Positions 7,819-14,542 of a stretch of 21,529 bases of DNA are shown one piece after another. Made by a program: the position numbers and the translations under genes. How positions within the stretch are numbered: the first letter of the stretch is position 1; each line of letters opens with the position of its first letter. Source of the DNA: Sphingopyxis sp. (lineage in GTDB: Bacteria; Pseudomonadota; Alphaproteobacteria; Sphingomonadales; Sphingomonadaceae); the NCBI GenBank assembly GCA_013911715.1, contig JACEST010000018.1, forward strand, positions 1-21,529, given 5' to 3'. The notes under the pieces were generated by a model. It was given only the letters and a program-made list of their open reading frames with translations, did no database searches and was not told the DNA's origin.

Positions 7819-8631
7819 ATGCATATCGACCAAGGCCGCCGCCACATCATGTTCGCCCTGCCGGTTGTGGCGCTACTATCGGCGTGTGTGCGTCCGTCCA
7901 AAGCCTTGCGGGGCGGCTGGGGCCAATTTGCGGCGGATGCCGGCCGGGTCATAGACAATAGCGCATGGGATGCATTTCTGGCGCGCTATGTGCGGGCGTC
8001 GGTCGATGGCGTGAACCGTGTCGCCTATGCCGAAGCCGCTGCCGCCGACGCGCAAATGCTCCGGCCCTATCTGACGTCGCTTGAGGCGGTGGATCCTGCC
8101 ACGCTTGCCCGGGACGAACAGATGGCTTTCTGGATCAACCTTTATAATGCCGCGACCGTTGACCTGATCTTGCAGCAGCCCGGCGTCAAATCCATCCGCG
8201 ACCTGGGACCGCTGACCCTGGGGCCATGGGACCGCAAAATTATCACGCTTGCGGGTAACCGTCTGTCGCTCAACGACGTCGAACATGGCATATTGCGCCC
8301 GATCTGGCGTGACGTTCGGATCCATTATGCGGTCAATTGCGCGTCGATTGGCTGCCCCAATCTGGCACCCCAAGCCTACACCGCCGCGCGGCTGGAAGCG
8401 ATGCTCGAACAAGCGGCAATCGACTTCATCAACCATCCTCGCGGCTTTGCCCGCGTCGATGGCAAGCTGCGCGCCTCGAGCATTTTCAATTGGTATGGCA
8501 GCGACTGGGGCAGCGTGGGCGACATCATCGCCCACGCACGCCGCTATGCGCGCGGCGACACCAGCGCCCTGTTCGCTGATGCCACCGGCATCGACACCTA
8601 TGCTTATGACTGGGCGCTCAACGCTGCCTGA
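7819..8631 (+). CDS. DUF547 domain lipoprotein (copy B)
   Basis: A 270-residue paralogue of the protein at 5961-6782. The N terminus 'RRHIMFALPVVALLSAC' gives a signal peptide with a lipobox ending at Cys23, so it should be a membrane-anchored lipoprotein. The core repeats the same blocks: 'DEQMAFWINLYNAATVD', 'GILRPIWRDVRIHYAVNC', 'CASIGCPNL', 'NHPRGFARVDGKLRASSIF'. AGGA lies seven bases before the ATG. It sits 17 bases after mtnP and has no promoter motif of its own, so it is read with mtnP. Two copies flanking one phosphorylase point to a local duplication or to two subunits of one activity. Function is unknown. It ends in a convergent spacer facing the TonB receptor gene. Confidence 0.9.
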   Translation: MHIDQGRRHIMFALPVVALLSACVRPSKALRGGWGQFAADAGRVIDNSAWDAFLARYVRASVDGVNRVAYAEAAAADAQMLRPYLTSLEAVDPATLARDEQMAFWINLYNAATVDLILQQPGVKSIRDLGPLTLGPWDRKIITLAGNRLSLNDVEHGILRPIWRDVRIHYAVNCASIGCPNLAPQAYTAARLEAMLEQAAIDFINHPRGFARVDGKLRASSIFNWYGSDWGSVGDIIAHARRYARGDTSALFADATGIDTYAYDWALNAA

Positions 8632-8912
8632 CCCCAGAGCGATCCGCACAAGTTTCGTTTCACGCAGAGGGCGCAGAGGTCCGCAGTGGTCGCAAAGATT
8701 ATGCAATCGCCGCGAAGCGGCATTCCCCCCGAATGATTGAGTCATCCGGGAAAGCTGATCAGACAAGCGGCCTAACGGCCGCGAACATCATCCTCTGCGG
8801 ACCTCGGCGCCTCTGCGCGAAACCAAAAATAGCGCCAGTCCATCGCAGGACAAAACCACACTCTTCGCGAAACTTCGATCCTTCGCGCCGTTCGCGCGAA
8901 ATCATTCACGCT
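8632..8912. other. Convergent spacer rich in inverted repeats
   Basis: This 281-base gap lies between the converging DUF547 gene and TonB receptor gene. It holds no credible coding sequence. It carries one long imperfect inverted repeat (see the repeat entry), two short perfect hairpins, and at about 8862-8902 a run of TTCGCG-containing near-repeats. It may act as a two-way transcription end, though no T-run follows any of the stems. Confidence 0.6.
8658..8822. repeat. Long imperfect inverted repeat with nested hairpins
   Basis: The left arm at 8658-8686 (29 bases, beginning TTTCACGCAGAG and ending GGTCCGCAG) is mirrored by the right arm at 8795-8822, whose reverse complement begins TTTCGCGCAGAG and ends GGTCCGCAG. 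Only a few positions differ. Between the arms lie perfect hairpins GCCGC-GAA-GCGGC (8709-8721) and GCGGCC-TAAC-GGCCGC (8767-8782). Such 'CGCAGAGGCGCAGAGG' blocks are, from memory, dispersed intergenic repeats in many proteobacteria. It has the form of a non-autonomous palindromic element; no transposase is present. Confidence 0.65.
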
Positions 8913-11126
8913 CTAGAACCGCTTTTTCAGCTCGACGCCATAGATGCGCGGTTCGTTTACAAAGCCCGAAAAATTGTTGAAATCAATCGCGCCTTCGATC
9001 GATGTGTCGTTGAAGATATTGCGCCCGAACACCGCGACTTCGGCGGTCCCGTTCAGGAAGCGATAGCCCAGCCGCGCGCCGACCTCGAACAGGCGGCGGT
9101 CGCGAAATTCGGTGCTTTCGTACAGGAAGAAGTTGATGTTGCTGCGATAGGCGAAATCGGCAAATCCGAAAATCTCGCCCGGACCGACGGGGATGGAATA
9201 GCTCGCGCTGCCATTGGCGATCCAGCGCGGGGCCTGTGGCAAAGGATTGCCGTCGATCCGCGCATTGCCCGTCGCCGGATTGATGGGATCGAGCACGGTG
9301 CACGGCGCGCCGCAAATGCCGACCTCCAGATCAGCGTCATCGATCCGCGTGTTGTTCAGGCTCACCCCGGCTGACAGCGACAGCCGTTCAATGGGGTCAA
9401 CCGCAACGTCCAGCTCGAAACCATGGCCAGTGACCCGATCGGCGTTGAGCAGCTGGTTGAAATTGCCCGCCCCGCCGACGGCGGTCAGTTGCTGATCATC
9501 GGTCTGGTAATAAAAGGCAGTGGCATTGACGCGCACTTTGCCATCCAGAAATTTGCCTTTGTATCCGGCCTCGATCGAATCGATGGTCTCAGTGTCGGCC
9601 ACCGTCACGGCATCGCCGAACACGATGCGGCCTTGCGCATTGGGCGCGCGAAACCCACGCGCGTAACGGGCGTAAACGCTGCTGTCGTCGTCCAGCGCGT
9701 AACGCAGACTGACATCGCCCGACAAATTGGTCGCGCGCAGGCGGCGTTCGATCGGCCCGAGCGGCGGCGCGCCAAAGGGACCAATCAGCCGCTCGGCCGA
9801 AAAATCCTTTTCCTCGCGCGACAGCCGCAAACCGGCGGCCAGTTCGAGCTGCGGCGTCAGGGCAATATTCGCCGATCCGAACAGGGCATAGGCGTCGGTG
9901 CTCTGATTCTGAATCGCAAGCCCGTTGCGGACGCCGCCGCTCAGCGTGTCAAAACTTTCGTTCTCGATGCCCAGCCGTTCGCGGAAATAAAATCCGCCCA
10001 CCAATATGTCGATGCCGGGCGCAATCGGGCCGCTCAGCCTTATTTCGCTGCTGCGCTGGTTGTGCGATGTGATGTTGTCGGCGCTTTCGGCGGGAAAGGG
10101 TATGAAGCCGGGGCCAGAAGGCGGCGCGAAAACTGCACCAAAGCCGCCATCGACATCGCCGCGCGCATTCACCCGCACTTCGCTGTAATTGCTGACACCC
10201 GACAGGGTGAAATTGCCAAATCTGGTTTCGGTCTGCAACGACACCCCAAAGGTGTCGGTCTCCAGGATCTGGGTGGCGTCCTGCGCGGTCGTAAACCGGT
10301 CAAAATCGTCAACCAGCCCGCCGGTGCCGGGGCGGATCACATTGGCGCGGAACAGCCGCGACCCGCCGCTCAGATCGCGCCCGAAAATGGCGAGATTGGC
10401 GCTGAAACGGTCGCCATCGGCATAACCCAGCTGTACGCGGCCAGCAAAGTCCTCAAATTCCTCAAATCCATCTTCGCCGCCGGTAAAGCTGTTGTCGACA
10501 AAATCATCGCGGCGTTGATACAGACCCGAAAATCGCAGCGAAAATCCGCCGCCGATGGGTCCGCCGACCGCCGCTTCGGCGTCAATCGTATCGAACCGCG
10601 AATAGCTCGCGCGGACCAGGTTGCGGTTGGCGGCATCGGCCCTCACCGTTTCGATCTTGACCACGCCAGCCGGCGTGTTGCGCCCGAACAACGTTCCTTG
10701 CGGCCCGCGCAGCACCTCGACCCGCTCCACATCGAACAAGGGGAAGCCGCGCAAAATCGGGTTTTCCAGCGGCACGTCGTCGAGTACGACCGACACCGGC
10801 CCGTTGGCGTTGAGATCGAAATCGGTGTTGCCGAGGCCGCGAATGTAAAAGCGTGGGAAAATCCGGCCCGACGACGCCTCAGCGTAAAGGCTGGGGCTAC
10901 GCGCGGCCAGAAACAGCAAATCTTCACCCCCGGCGCGGGCATTGTCGAGCCGCTCGCCCGCCAGGGCATCGAGCGAGAAGGGAATGGCCGAAATGGCTTC
11001 CTGCCGCTTTTGCGCGGTAACAATAATTTCCTGCGACGAGCTGCCGTCCTCGACTTCGGTGGCCGCAAGGGCAGGCCCAGACGCCAGCGAAGAGGTAAGC
11101 AAAAGGGCAGGGAAAAACATGCGCAT
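8913..11126 (-). CDS. TonB-dependent outer-membrane receptor
   Basis: A 737-residue outer-membrane beta-barrel for energy-dependent uptake. Residues 1-21 form a Sec signal peptide ending in 'GPALA'. The TonB box 'EIIVTAQKR' lies at about 33-41, followed by a plug domain with 'FYIRGLGNTDFDLNANG' and 'VERVEVLRGPQGTLFGRNT', then a barrel ending in the aromatic C terminus 'YGVELKKRF'. AGGAAA lies six bases before the start, and the second ATG two codons later is less well placed. The substrate cannot be read from sequence. The gene is transcribed away from the radical SAM gene on the same strand, with a 161-base gap containing its own GTAACC-N16-CGAA promoter, so it belongs to the same predicted regulon. 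Uptake of an organoarsenical, a siderophore-like compound or a precursor sugar are all possible. Confidence 0.95.
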   Translation of the reverse strand: MRMFFPALLLTSSLASGPALAATEVEDGSSSQEIIVTAQKRQEAISAIPFSLDALAGERLDNARAGGEDLLFLAARSPSLYAEASSGRIFPRFYIRGLGNTDFDLNANGPVSVVLDDVPLENPILRGFPLFDVERVEVLRGPQGTLFGRNTPAGVVKIETVRADAANRNLVRASYSRFDTIDAEAAVGGPIGGGFSLRFSGLYQRRDDFVDNSFTGGEDGFEEFEDFAGRVQLGYADGDRFSANLAIFGRDLSGGSRLFRANVIRPGTGGLVDDFDRFTTAQDATQILETDTFGVSLQTETRFGNFTLSGVSNYSEVRVNARGDVDGGFGAVFAPPSGPGFIPFPAESADNITSHNQRSSEIRLSGPIAPGIDILVGGFYFRERLGIENESFDTLSGGVRNGLAIQNQSTDAYALFGSANIALTPQLELAAGLRLSREEKDFSAERLIGPFGAPPLGPIERRLRATNLSGDVSLRYALDDDSSVYARYARGFRAPNAQGRIVFGDAVTVADTETIDSIEAGYKGKFLDGKVRVNATAFYYQTDDQQLTAVGGAGNFNQLLNADRVTGHGFELDVAVDPIERLSLSAGVSLNNTRIDDADLEVGICGAPCTVLDPINPATGNARIDGNPLPQAPRWIANGSASYSIPVGPGEIFGFADFAYRSNINFFLYESTEFRDRRLFEVGARLGYRFLNGTAEVAVFGRNIFNDTSIEGAIDFNNFSGFVNEPRIYGVELKKRF

Positions 11127-11260
11127 ATCTGGTTTCCTATGGCTGGTTACGCGTCAAGACGCGCAGGGCAAAGTGAGCGCGGCTGGCTCATGACAAAGGG
11201 GGGAGCTGCAATGTTGAAGACCCGCTGCGTGTCAACTCTCATTAGGGACCCTAAACATTA

Positions 11261-11286
11261 TTCGTGCTGAAACAGCAAGCGGTTAC
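11261..11286 (-). promoter_or_regulatory. ECF SigF-like promoter of the TonB receptor gene
   Basis: Minus strand: GTAACC (11286-11281), 16 bases, CGAA (11264-11261). The -35 lies immediately after the radical SAM stop codon. Transcription would start near 11254, leaving a leader of about 125 bases before the receptor ATG at 11126, the longest in this set. The leader could hold further control, but I saw no recognisable riboswitch. Confidence 0.8.
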
Positions 11287-11287
11287 A

Positions 11288-12250
11288 TCAGGCCGAACAA
11301 CTCGCGCCGCCAAGCACGCAAAAGCGCGCGCAATGCGGATGGTTCAGCCGGACCTCGCGGCTGGCCTCCGCCAGCGTCGCGCCCAGGTCGAAATCGGCCT
11401 GATAGGGCAGCAGCGTGCAGGCGGCGACGCGCGGGGCGGCCTCGCCCTTGCGCTTCACCACCATTCGGCTCGACGCGCACATCATGGCTTGGGGATCGAC
11501 GTGCAAAATGTCCCAGCAACTGGTCGTTATCTCGGCAATGTCGCTGGTGGCATCCATCTCCGGGAATAGCACCAGCCGGGCCGAGTCGCCCGCATCGATG
11601 GGGATGGCATGCGCCGCAAACAACTGGCGATATCCATCGCGCGCGGCAGCATCGGGTTCATCGCCCAGGTGGCGACCGGCCACCGCGATGTTGAAGCCGT
11701 TCCGGGCCAGCCAGACCAGCCCGCTGATCGCCTTGTCCCAGCTGTTCGGCCCGCGCTCGGCTTCATGGATCGTCTGGCTATGATGGTCGAGGCTGACGCG
11801 AATCGTCAGCCGCTCGCGCCCGGCCAATGCCAGCAATTGCCGTTCGAACCGCCGCATCGGCCGCATCGCGTTTGACAACACCAGCACGTCGAAACCGCGG
11901 TCAAGGCACAATTGGATGATCGGCACCATCGCCGGGTTCATGAACGGTTCGCCGCCAGTGAAGGCAATTTCGCGCGTAGGCAGGCGCTCGCGCGCAATTT
12001 CATCCAGATAGCCGCGCACCTCGTCCAGGCTGATATAGACTAGCGCGTCGTTGGTCGGCGAGCTTTCGATGTAACAGCTTTTGCATGCCAGGTTGCACAG
12101 CGTGCCGCTGTTGAACCACAAGGTGGCAAGGCCGGTCATGCGGACAAATGCCCGCTCTTCGCCCTTGGCCGTGACCAGTGGATCGACGAATTTCTGGGCG
12201 GGAAGCTTCGGTGCATCGCGCAGGGCGAACGGCGACAATGCGGGTTCCAT
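11288..12250 (-). CDS. Radical SAM protein with cysteine-rich C terminus
   Basis: A 320-residue cytoplasmic iron-sulfur enzyme. Cys52, Cys56 and Cys59 in 'TLCNLACKSCYIESSP' form the CxxxCxxC site for the [4Fe-4S] cluster that cleaves S-adenosylmethionine, and 'FTGGEPFMNP' (about 97-106) contacts the methionine amino group. The last 110 residues hold six further cysteines ('TTSCWDI', 'MMCASS', 'AACTLL', 'HPHCARFC', 'ASCSA'), consistent with a SPASM/Twitch-like auxiliary cluster. It does not look like classical ArsS, which I remember as 'CNxxCxHCHV' with a different cysteine-rich tail. Next to arsM it could add deoxyadenosyl to methylated arsenic or modify another substrate. The start at 12250 has no good ribosome-binding site, but its promoter CGAA lies eight bases upstream, so a leaderless message is likely. 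An in-frame TTG at 12277 with GGAAGG lies within the promoter and is disfavoured. Confidence 0.88.
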   Translation of the reverse strand: MEPALSPFALRDAPKLPAQKFVDPLVTAKGEERAFVRMTGLATLWFNSGTLCNLACKSCYIESSPTNDALVYISLDEVRGYLDEIARERLPTREIAFTGGEPFMNPAMVPIIQLCLDRGFDVLVLSNAMRPMRRFERQLLALAGRERLTIRVSLDHHSQTIHEAERGPNSWDKAISGLVWLARNGFNIAVAGRHLGDEPDAAARDGYRQLFAAHAIPIDAGDSARLVLFPEMDATSDIAEITTSCWDILHVDPQAMMCASSRMVVKRKGEAAPRVAACTLLPYQADFDLGATLAEASREVRLNHPHCARFCVLGGASCSA

Positions 12251-12258
12251 GGTCTGAT

Positions 12259-12284
12259 TTCGACGGCGGACGTCCAAAGGTTAC
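12259..12284 (-). promoter_or_regulatory. ECF SigF-like promoter of the radical SAM gene
   Basis: Minus strand: TGTAACC with GTAACC at 12284-12279, 16 bases, CGAA at 12262-12259. The ATG at 12250 begins eight bases after the CGAA, about where transcription should start, predicting a leaderless mRNA. It is divergent to the arsM promoter with 27 bases between the two -35 elements, almost the same layout as at 6839-6918. Confidence 0.82.
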
Positions 12285-12311
12285 ACCTTCCATATGGCGG
12301 GCAGGCATGGT

Positions 12312-12337
12312 GTAACGAATGTTACGCCGATGGCGAA
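12312..12337 (+). promoter_or_regulatory. ECF SigF-like promoter of arsM
   Basis: GTAACG (12312-12317), 16 bases, CGAA (12334-12337). The -35 differs from the others in its last base. The expected start near 12344 gives a leader of about 30 bases before the arsM ATG at 12375, with GAGGA within it. The -35 is also one half of a near-perfect palindrome, GGTGTAAC-GAAT-GTTACGCC (12309-12328), which could be an additional operator. Confidence 0.75.
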
Positions 12338-12374
12338 GAAGCTTTTGATTCGCAGCGAGGAACCGTGCAAGCCT

Positions 12375-13421
12375 ATGAATATTGAAAACAGCCGCCGCTA
12401 TTATGGTGAGGTTTTGCAGGGTTCGGGCGATTTGCTGACCGATGCCTGCACGATGGCCGATGCGCCGCCGCCGCATGTCCGCCGCGCGCTCGCCAATGTG
12501 CATGACGAGGTCAAGGCGCGCTATTATGGCTGCGGTCTGGTCGCGCCTTCGGCGATTGAGGGCGCGCGCATCCTCGACCTGGGATCGGGGTCGGGGCAGG
12601 ATGCCTATGTGCTCGCGCAGCTCGTTGGCGAACGCGGCGAAGTGGTTGGCGTCGACACCACGCCTGAACAGCTCGCCGTCGCCAATGCGCATCTGGACTG
12701 GCACTGCGACCGCTTTGGCTACGCGCAGGGCAATGTGCGCTTCATCGAGGGCGATATCGAACAACTCGGCGCGCTCGACCTTGAACCGGCCAGTTTTGAT
12801 GTGATTGTGTCCAACTGTGTGATCAATCTGGTCGCCGACAAAGCGGCGGTTTTTGCCGCCGCGCATCGTCTGCTCAAACCCGGCGGCGAGATGTATTTTT
12901 CCGACGTCTATGCCGACCGCCGCGTGCCCGCGCATCTGCTCGCCGATCCGGTGCTGCACGGCGAATGCCTGTCGGGCGCGCTTTATTGGGGTGATTTCCT
13001 GATGCTGGCCAAGGCCGCCGGCTTCGCCGATCCGCGCCTCGTTAATGATCGCCCGCTCGGCATCGGCGATCCCGAAATCGCTGGCAAGCTCGACGGCTTC
13101 CGCTTCTTCTCGGCGACCTACCGGCTGTTCAAGCTGGACGGGCTCGAACCCGAGTGCGAAGATTATGGCCAGGCGGTGGTGTATCGCGGCGGCATCACTG
13201 GCGAAGAACGCATGTTCATGCTCGACAAACATCATGGAATCGAGGCGGGGCGGATTTTCCCCATTTGCGGCAACAGCTGGAAAATGCTCGCCGAAACGCG
13301 CTTTGCACCGCATTTCGATTTTGTGGGCGATTTCACTCGCCACTACGGCGTTTTCGGCGGCTGCGGCGGCGGCCTGCCTTTCGATGTGACGAAGGAGCCG
13401 CAGGCAGCGTCGTGTTGCTGA
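12375..13421 (+). CDS. arsM: Arsenite S-adenosylmethionine methyltransferase ArsM
   Basis: Cytoplasmic enzyme that methylates As(III) in steps to mono-, di- and trimethyl arsenicals. The 348-residue protein resembles animal AS3MT over its full length. All four cysteines that bind or turn over arsenic are present: Cys25 ('TDACT'), Cys53 ('YYGCGLV'), Cys148 ('VSNCVINL') and Cys198 ('HGECLSGALYW'). The SAM-binding motif is 'ILDLGSGSGQDAYVL' (66-80). The C terminus ends in a Cys-Cys pair, also seen in other ArsMs. The frame is open upstream to 12294, but those codons overlap the promoter, so 12375 is chosen; GAGGA lies about 13 bases before it. The SDR gene follows after nine bases. The long AS3MT-like form and the partners point to organoarsenical biosynthesis as well as simple detoxification. 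Confidence 0.95.
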   Translation: MNIENSRRYYGEVLQGSGDLLTDACTMADAPPPHVRRALANVHDEVKARYYGCGLVAPSAIEGARILDLGSGSGQDAYVLAQLVGERGEVVGVDTTPEQLAVANAHLDWHCDRFGYAQGNVRFIEGDIEQLGALDLEPASFDVIVSNCVINLVADKAAVFAAAHRLLKPGGEMYFSDVYADRRVPAHLLADPVLHGECLSGALYWGDFLMLAKAAGFADPRLVNDRPLGIGDPEIAGKLDGFRFFSATYRLFKLDGLEPECEDYGQAVVYRGGITGEERMFMLDKHHGIEAGRIFPICGNSWKMLAETRFAPHFDFVGDFTRHYGVFGGCGGGLPFDVTKEPQAASCC

Positions 13422-13430
13422 ATTAGAAGG

Positions 13431-14489
13431 ATGAATGTCTTTCTGACCGGTGCCGCTGGATTGCTCGGCGGGGCGCTGGCGGCGGCCCTGGTGAAAGACG
13501 GACACGCCGTGGTCGCCCTGGTGCACCGCTCGGCCGACATCGTCGGTAATGATGGGCAACCTCTGGCGACCATGCCATATGAAGGCACGGCTCCGCTTCC
13601 GGGGACGGTCATGGTCATGCGCGGCGACGTTCGTCGGCATGGGCTCGGGTTCGAAAGCGAAATCTGCGCCGCGCTGGACCGCAGCATCGATGTCGTCGTC
13701 CATTGCGCTGCGCTGGTAAAGTTCGAGGCCGATTGGTCCGAACTGGAGGCGGCCAATGTGGCCGGAACCTGCCATGTCGCTGCGCTGCTGCCCAAGGCGC
13801 GCTTCATTCATGTCAGCACCGCCTATGTCTGCGGCTTGAAGAATGGGCCCATCGCCGAAACCCCGTGCGATCCGAACCGCCGGTTCGGCAATGGCTATGA
13901 AAAATCAAAGGCATGCGCCGAAGCGGCGCTCGCGATGCTGCGGCCCGACGCGGTGATCGCCCGGCCCAGCATCATCGTCGGCGAGGCGGCCAGCGGACGC
14001 ATCCGCAGCTTCGATACCATTTACCGTGCCTTCAAATTCATCGCCGAGGGCAAGATCGCCGCCGTCCCGGTCGCACCGTTGGCCACGCTAAATTTCGTTC
14101 CAGTCGACCATGTTGTCGCGGCGATTTGCGATCTGGTCGAAAGCCCGGCGGCCAATGGCCGGATCTGCCATCTTGCCGCAAAAAATTCGGTATCGGCGGC
14201 CGATTTCTTGCGCCTGATCGGCACAATTCCGGGCTTGGCCTGTCCTGCTCCGTCGCCTTCGTGTCCCGAACCGGGCAGAAAGATGGGGATCGCCGACCGG
14301 CTGGCCCGGCCCTATTTGCAATATTTTCTGCGGCACCCCGAATTTGAAACAAGCGAATTGTCCCGGCTGTCGATGCGCGCGGCTCCGGTCATGGACGATG
14401 CGGCGCTGGTCCGGCAAATCCGCTATTGTGTGGCAGCAGGCTTCATCCGCGCGACGAAGAATTTAGCGACTCCGGTGCGTCCATTGTAA
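13431..14489 (+). CDS. NAD-dependent epimerase/dehydratase family protein (extended SDR)
   Basis: A 352-residue Rossmann-fold oxidoreductase of the extended short-chain dehydrogenase group. The cofactor motif 'TGAAGLLGGAL' gives Gly7-x-x-Gly10-x-x-Gly13. The catalytic set is Ser129/Thr130 in 'FIHVSTAYVCG' and Tyr156/Lys160 in 'YEKSK'. 'ARPSIIVGEAASGRIRSFDT' and the later layout resemble the NAD_binding_4 (reductase, male-sterility-like) branch, so the substrate could be a nucleotide sugar or a thioester. It starts nine bases after arsM and is surely co-transcribed. AGAAGG abuts the ATG with no spacer, an unusual placement that may lower translation or depend on coupling to arsM. Its TAA stop lies inside the -35 element of the next promoter. 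The step it performs in the cluster is unknown; a sugar-modifying role is my inference. Confidence 0.85.
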   Translation: MNVFLTGAAGLLGGALAAALVKDGHAVVALVHRSADIVGNDGQPLATMPYEGTAPLPGTVMVMRGDVRRHGLGFESEICAALDRSIDVVVHCAALVKFEADWSELEAANVAGTCHVAALLPKARFIHVSTAYVCGLKNGPIAETPCDPNRRFGNGYEKSKACAEAALAMLRPDAVIARPSIIVGEAASGRIRSFDTIYRAFKFIAEGKIAAVPVAPLATLNFVPVDHVVAAICDLVESPAANGRICHLAAKNSVSAADFLRLIGTIPGLACPAPSPSCPEPGRKMGIADRLARPYLQYFLRHPEFETSELSRLSMRAAPVMDDAALVRQIRYCVAAGFIRATKNLATPVRPL

Positions 14490-14511
14490 CCGCGGCCGCC
14501 CGTTTCACGAA
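14486..14511 (+). promoter_or_regulatory. ECF SigF-like promoter of the YHS gene
   Basis: TGTAACC with GTAACC at 14486-14491, 16 bases, CGAA at 14508-14511. The TAA stop of the preceding SDR gene (14487-14489) is part of the -35 element. Transcription would start near 14518, seven bases before an ATG at 14525 and 25 bases before the TTG at 14543, which has a good ribosome-binding site. Confidence 0.8.
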
Positions 14512-14530
14512 CAAGTTTGGCCTGATGTCT

Positions 14531-14535
14531 AGGAG
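14531..14535 (+). promoter_or_regulatory. Shine-Dalgarno AGGAG deciding a TTG start for the YHS gene
   Basis: AGGAG lies seven bases before an in-frame TTG at 14543, but downstream of the first in-frame ATG (14525). Together with the promoter position it argues that translation begins at the TTG. Confidence 0.55.
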
Positions 14536-14542
14536 ACTTGCG

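Noticed and set aside
8254..8259. GTAACC inside DUF547 copy B as a further promoter
   Set aside because: The bases 16 positions downstream are CGTC, not CGAA, and no gene start follows.
11145..11153. GGTTACGCG just upstream of the TonB receptor start, resembling the -35 box
   Set aside because: No CGAA lies 16 bases further on in the minus direction, and a perfect promoter copy exists at 11286-11261.
9423..11270. Long plus-strand frame opposite the TonB receptor (615 codons)
   Set aside because: Antisense to a clear receptor gene, no ribosome-binding site, no family features.
12000..13811. Long minus-strand frame opposite arsM (603 codons)
   Set aside because: It overlaps arsM, the divergent promoters and parts of two other genes; the translation resembles no protein.
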